DNA of 6,539 nt from Sphingobacteriia bacterium. GTDB taxonomy: Bacteria; Bacteroidota; Bacteroidia; Chitinophagales; Chitinophagaceae. The notes under the pieces were generated by a model, which saw nothing but the letters and a program-made list of their open reading frames with translations, searched no databases and was not told where the DNA came from. Within the stretch, counting starts at the first letter, position 1. Every line of letters begins with the position of its first letter. Both the position numbers and the translations under genes were made by a program. Shown piece after piece: positions 4,739-6,539 of this stretch. The stretch spans positions 1-6,539 of the forward strand of contig RDYY01000026.1 in NCBI GenBank assembly GCA_004293505.1, in the 5' to 3' direction.

Positions 4739-6539
4739 TTACTCTTCCAACAAGCGATCCACCCTTTCAAACACGTAGCCCTTGTTGCGCAGCAGGCGAA
4801 TCATTTCGCGCAAGCGCAAATAGAATTTGTCTTTGCGGCGAGGATCTGTGCCCGCGTGGACCAGCAAAATACTGCCGCTAAAATTCTTGGGTTGGGCACT
4901 GGCTTCGGTCATGGCTTGTAATAAGCTGGAACTGCTGCGATAAGCTTTTCCCATGTCGGGCCAGGTATAATCGGCATTGGTGCGGGTGCCTGGTGTAAAA
5001 CTGAACAACTGCAATCCTTCCCAAGCCGACCAAGTGGCAATGGAATCGTTCCACCACTCATAAGGTGGAATAAAATATCGCTGGGTGGCCCAGGCAATGC
5101 CCAAGCTGTCCATGGACTTTCGGTTTTGGTCCAAATCTTTTTTAAATGCGGCATAACTGACCAACAAACTGTCGCGGCGGTTCCAATCGTTGTAAAGCAA
5201 ATGCTGGTCGCTGTGTGGGCCCAGCAAATGGCCTTCGGCTTGTAAGCGTGACACTTTAGGGGCCACAGCAGGACTGCGGTAAGCCCTGCCCGTAAAGAAA
5301 AATCCAGCAGGAATTTTTTCTGCGCGCAAGGCTTTCATGATGGTGTCCAAGCCTTCGGTAAATTCATCGGCAGTAAAGACCAAGGCCAATTTTTGTTTGC
5401 TGGCCGCGCGCACCAAAGCCCCGTTTTGCCACAAGCCATGTGCGGCGCGCGGCGCAGGTTTTTTGCCCTGGGCTTCTTGGGCCGCCAATAAATAAGTCAA
5501 GACAGCTGTTCCATCCAAAGTGGGTTCATTGGTACTGTAGTCGCCATAGTCGTCGTGGTAAACAGCCAAAGGACTTTGGAAAGCAACGTATTCATCGGCG
5601 TCTTTCAGTTGAATGCCAATCAAACCATTGAAAATAGAAGCATAAACAGGCCCGTCAACCAAGCCGCCATAAATGGGATAGTTTTTCAAATGCGTAAAGG
5701 CCGAGTGGGGGTCAATGGGGTGATCCCCTGTTTGGGGCAAACCCACAACCATGCTGGTTCCCCAGGGATTCATGCCCAAGACCCAATCCAAGCAGGCTTG
5801 TTCCAAGGCTTGAAAAGATGGGTCACCACTGGCTTGTCGGTACCAATAACATTGCAAGGCAAAAGCCACGGTTAAATTGTTGCTGCACCAAATAAATGGG
5901 ATGCCCCGGTTGAAAGCATTGGAATGGGCTTTTTGCGCCACCGCTTGAATGCCTTTTTTGTACCAATGCAACAAGCTGTCGCGTTGGCGCCCCACGGCCG
6001 TGCGCAATAACTCGGCATGGCCCATGTTCACAAATGGATACCACTGGTAGTGCGCGGCCGTGTCGCGGCCCAGCCAAGGGGTCATTTTTTCCATTTGTGC
6101 GTAAAGAAAAGCTTGAGAACGGGCAGCAGGATCATCGGGGGCTTGGGCCGCAAAAGCCCATTCCATGTCATCGGTCCAGTTTTCCTCGGCATAGATATAT
6201 GGAGAACGCACACTGGCCGTTTGGGTAACACCGGGTTGGCGCAAGGCAAAGGCCAAAGCTGTTCTTGACCTTTCGCGGTAAAGCAGGGCCATGGGGTCAC
6301 CTGCCATGGGGTCACCTGGTAAGAGCCGAGCAGCCAGGCTGAAAGCCGCACTGTACTTGGCTGCCGTAGAACTGGTGCCCGTGGTGGCATTCATGAACTT
6401 ACCCCTTTGTTGTGGCAAGCCATTCACAAAATAGACTGGCCGCTCAAAGCCGCGACCATAGTAGGTATCTTCTTTGGGAATGCGCATGCCCATGTGGTCG
6501 CGGTCGTCTCCCAATTGGTTGAAGAGCCATTGCGGGGCC
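4739..6539 (-). CDS. Glycoside hydrolase family 9 - polysaccharide deacetylase fusion, 5' partial
   Basis: This minus-strand frame stays open to the window edge (base 6538 starts the first full codon), so the N-terminus is missing and 599 residues are visible. Residues 1 to about 353 are the C-terminal half of a GH9 catalytic domain (cellulase-type, inverting beta-glycosidase): GDDRDHMG (10-17), RGFERPVYF (29-37), NATTGTSSTAAKYSAAF (50-66), LDWVLGMNPWGTSMVVG (250-266), DPHSAF with His278, and DYSTNEPTLDG (333-343), where Glu338 is the expected catalytic acid. The N-terminal Asp pair acting as base lies outside. After a short linker, residues about 383-599 form a NodB-like deacetylase domain: FTADEF (388-393), PHSDQH with His442 and His446, FIPPYEWW (489-496), and LLVHAG with His561. 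Motif 1 is TADE rather than TFDD, and the usual Arg of motif 3 is absent. A signal peptide is likely but not visible. The substrate could be a partly acetylated glucan or chitosan-like polymer. A 15-bp tandem repeat lies in the GH9 part. Confidence 0.88.
   Translation of the reverse strand, partial: APQWLFNQLGDDRDHMGMRIPKEDTYYGRGFERPVYFVNGLPQQRGKFMNATTGTSSTAAKYSAAFSLAARLLPGDPMAGDPMALLYRERSRTALAFALRQPGVTQTASVRSPYIYAEENWTDDMEWAFAAQAPDDPAARSQAFLYAQMEKMTPWLGRDTAAHYQWYPFVNMGHAELLRTAVGRQRDSLLHWYKKGIQAVAQKAHSNAFNRGIPFIWCSNNLTVAFALQCYWYRQASGDPSFQALEQACLDWVLGMNPWGTSMVVGLPQTGDHPIDPHSAFTHLKNYPIYGGLVDGPVYASIFNGLIGIQLKDADEYVAFQSPLAVYHDDYGDYSTNEPTLDGTAVLTYLLAAQEAQGKKPAPRAAHGLWQNGALVRAASKQKLALVFTADEFTEGLDTIMKALRAEKIPAGFFFTGRAYRSPAVAPKVSRLQAEGHLLGPHSDQHLLYNDWNRRDSLLVSYAAFKKDLDQNRKSMDSLGIAWATQRYFIPPYEWWNDSIATWSAWEGLQLFSFTPGTRTNADYTWPDMGKAYRSSSSLLQAMTEASAQPKNFSGSILLVHAGTDPRRKDKFYLRLREMIRLLRNKGYVFERVDRLLEE
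6288..6317 (-). repeat. 15-bp perfect tandem duplication in the GH9 coding region
   Basis: The unit AGGTGACCCCATGGC (read on the minus strand) occurs twice back to back, at 6303-6317 and 6288-6302. It keeps the frame and gives Gly-Asp-Pro-Met-Ala twice (visible residues 75-84 of the fusion protein), just after the conserved helix AAKYSAAFSLAARL. The exact identity suggests recent slippage or duplication, probably in a surface loop. Confidence 0.85.

Noticed and set aside
4176..4739. A 187-codon minus-strand open frame opposite the TIGR02757 gene, reaching the convergent gap
   Set aside because: No family resemblance, and it overlaps a strongly conserved gene along most of its length.
5555..5875. 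A 106-codon plus-strand open frame inside the GH9 region
   Set aside because: It lies opposite the conserved GH9 catalytic motifs and shows no motif or initiation signal of its own.

Overview
The window looks like a chromosomal segment of a member of the Bacteroidota. The evidence is the set of families present (a DUF2911 secreted protein, a TIGR02757/DUF2400 protein, a two-gene SdpR-SdpI unit), A-rich leaders without clear Shine-Dalgarno sequences, and a promoter of the TTTG-N19-TAnnTTTG type used by this phylum. I cannot fix the genus. There are no rRNA or tRNA genes, no CRISPR array, no insertion sequence and no phage gene. Gene density is high and no gap exceeds about 95 bases.

Layout: (1) bases 2-559 (+) are the C-terminal two thirds of a polysaccharide deacetylase whose N-terminus lies before the window. 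(2) Bases 560-651 hold a promoter and a perfect 11-bp inverted repeat that overlaps it, just before a small ArsR-type repressor (sdpR, 652-906). (3) From there six genes run in the same direction with gaps of 4, 22, 27, 9 and -4 bases: sdpR, sdpI (membrane protein), acpH (acyl carrier protein phosphodiesterase), a secreted DUF2911 protein, a PLP-dependent cystathionine gamma-synthase/lyase family enzyme, and a TIGR02757/DUF2400 protein. (4) A 75-base convergent gap follows. (5) On the minus strand, 4739-6539 encodes the C-terminal 599 residues of a two-domain protein: a glycoside hydrolase family 9 catalytic region followed by a NodB-like polysaccharide deacetylase domain.

How the genes relate: sdpR and sdpI form a recognisable autoregulated pair, and the repressor probably binds the inverted repeat over its own promoter. 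No SdpC-like toxin gene is visible. The genes downstream of sdpI have housekeeping-type annotations (CoA/ACP turnover, sulfur amino acids) and may be co-transcribed, although a second promoter-like element precedes the DUF2911 gene. Carbohydrate-active genes flank the cluster on both sides. The points most worth a second look are the GH9-deacetylase fusion with altered deacetylase motifs, the shortened first membrane helix of SdpI, the resemblance of the TIGR02757 protein to helix-hairpin-helix DNA glycosylases, and a terminator-like hairpin inside that gene.
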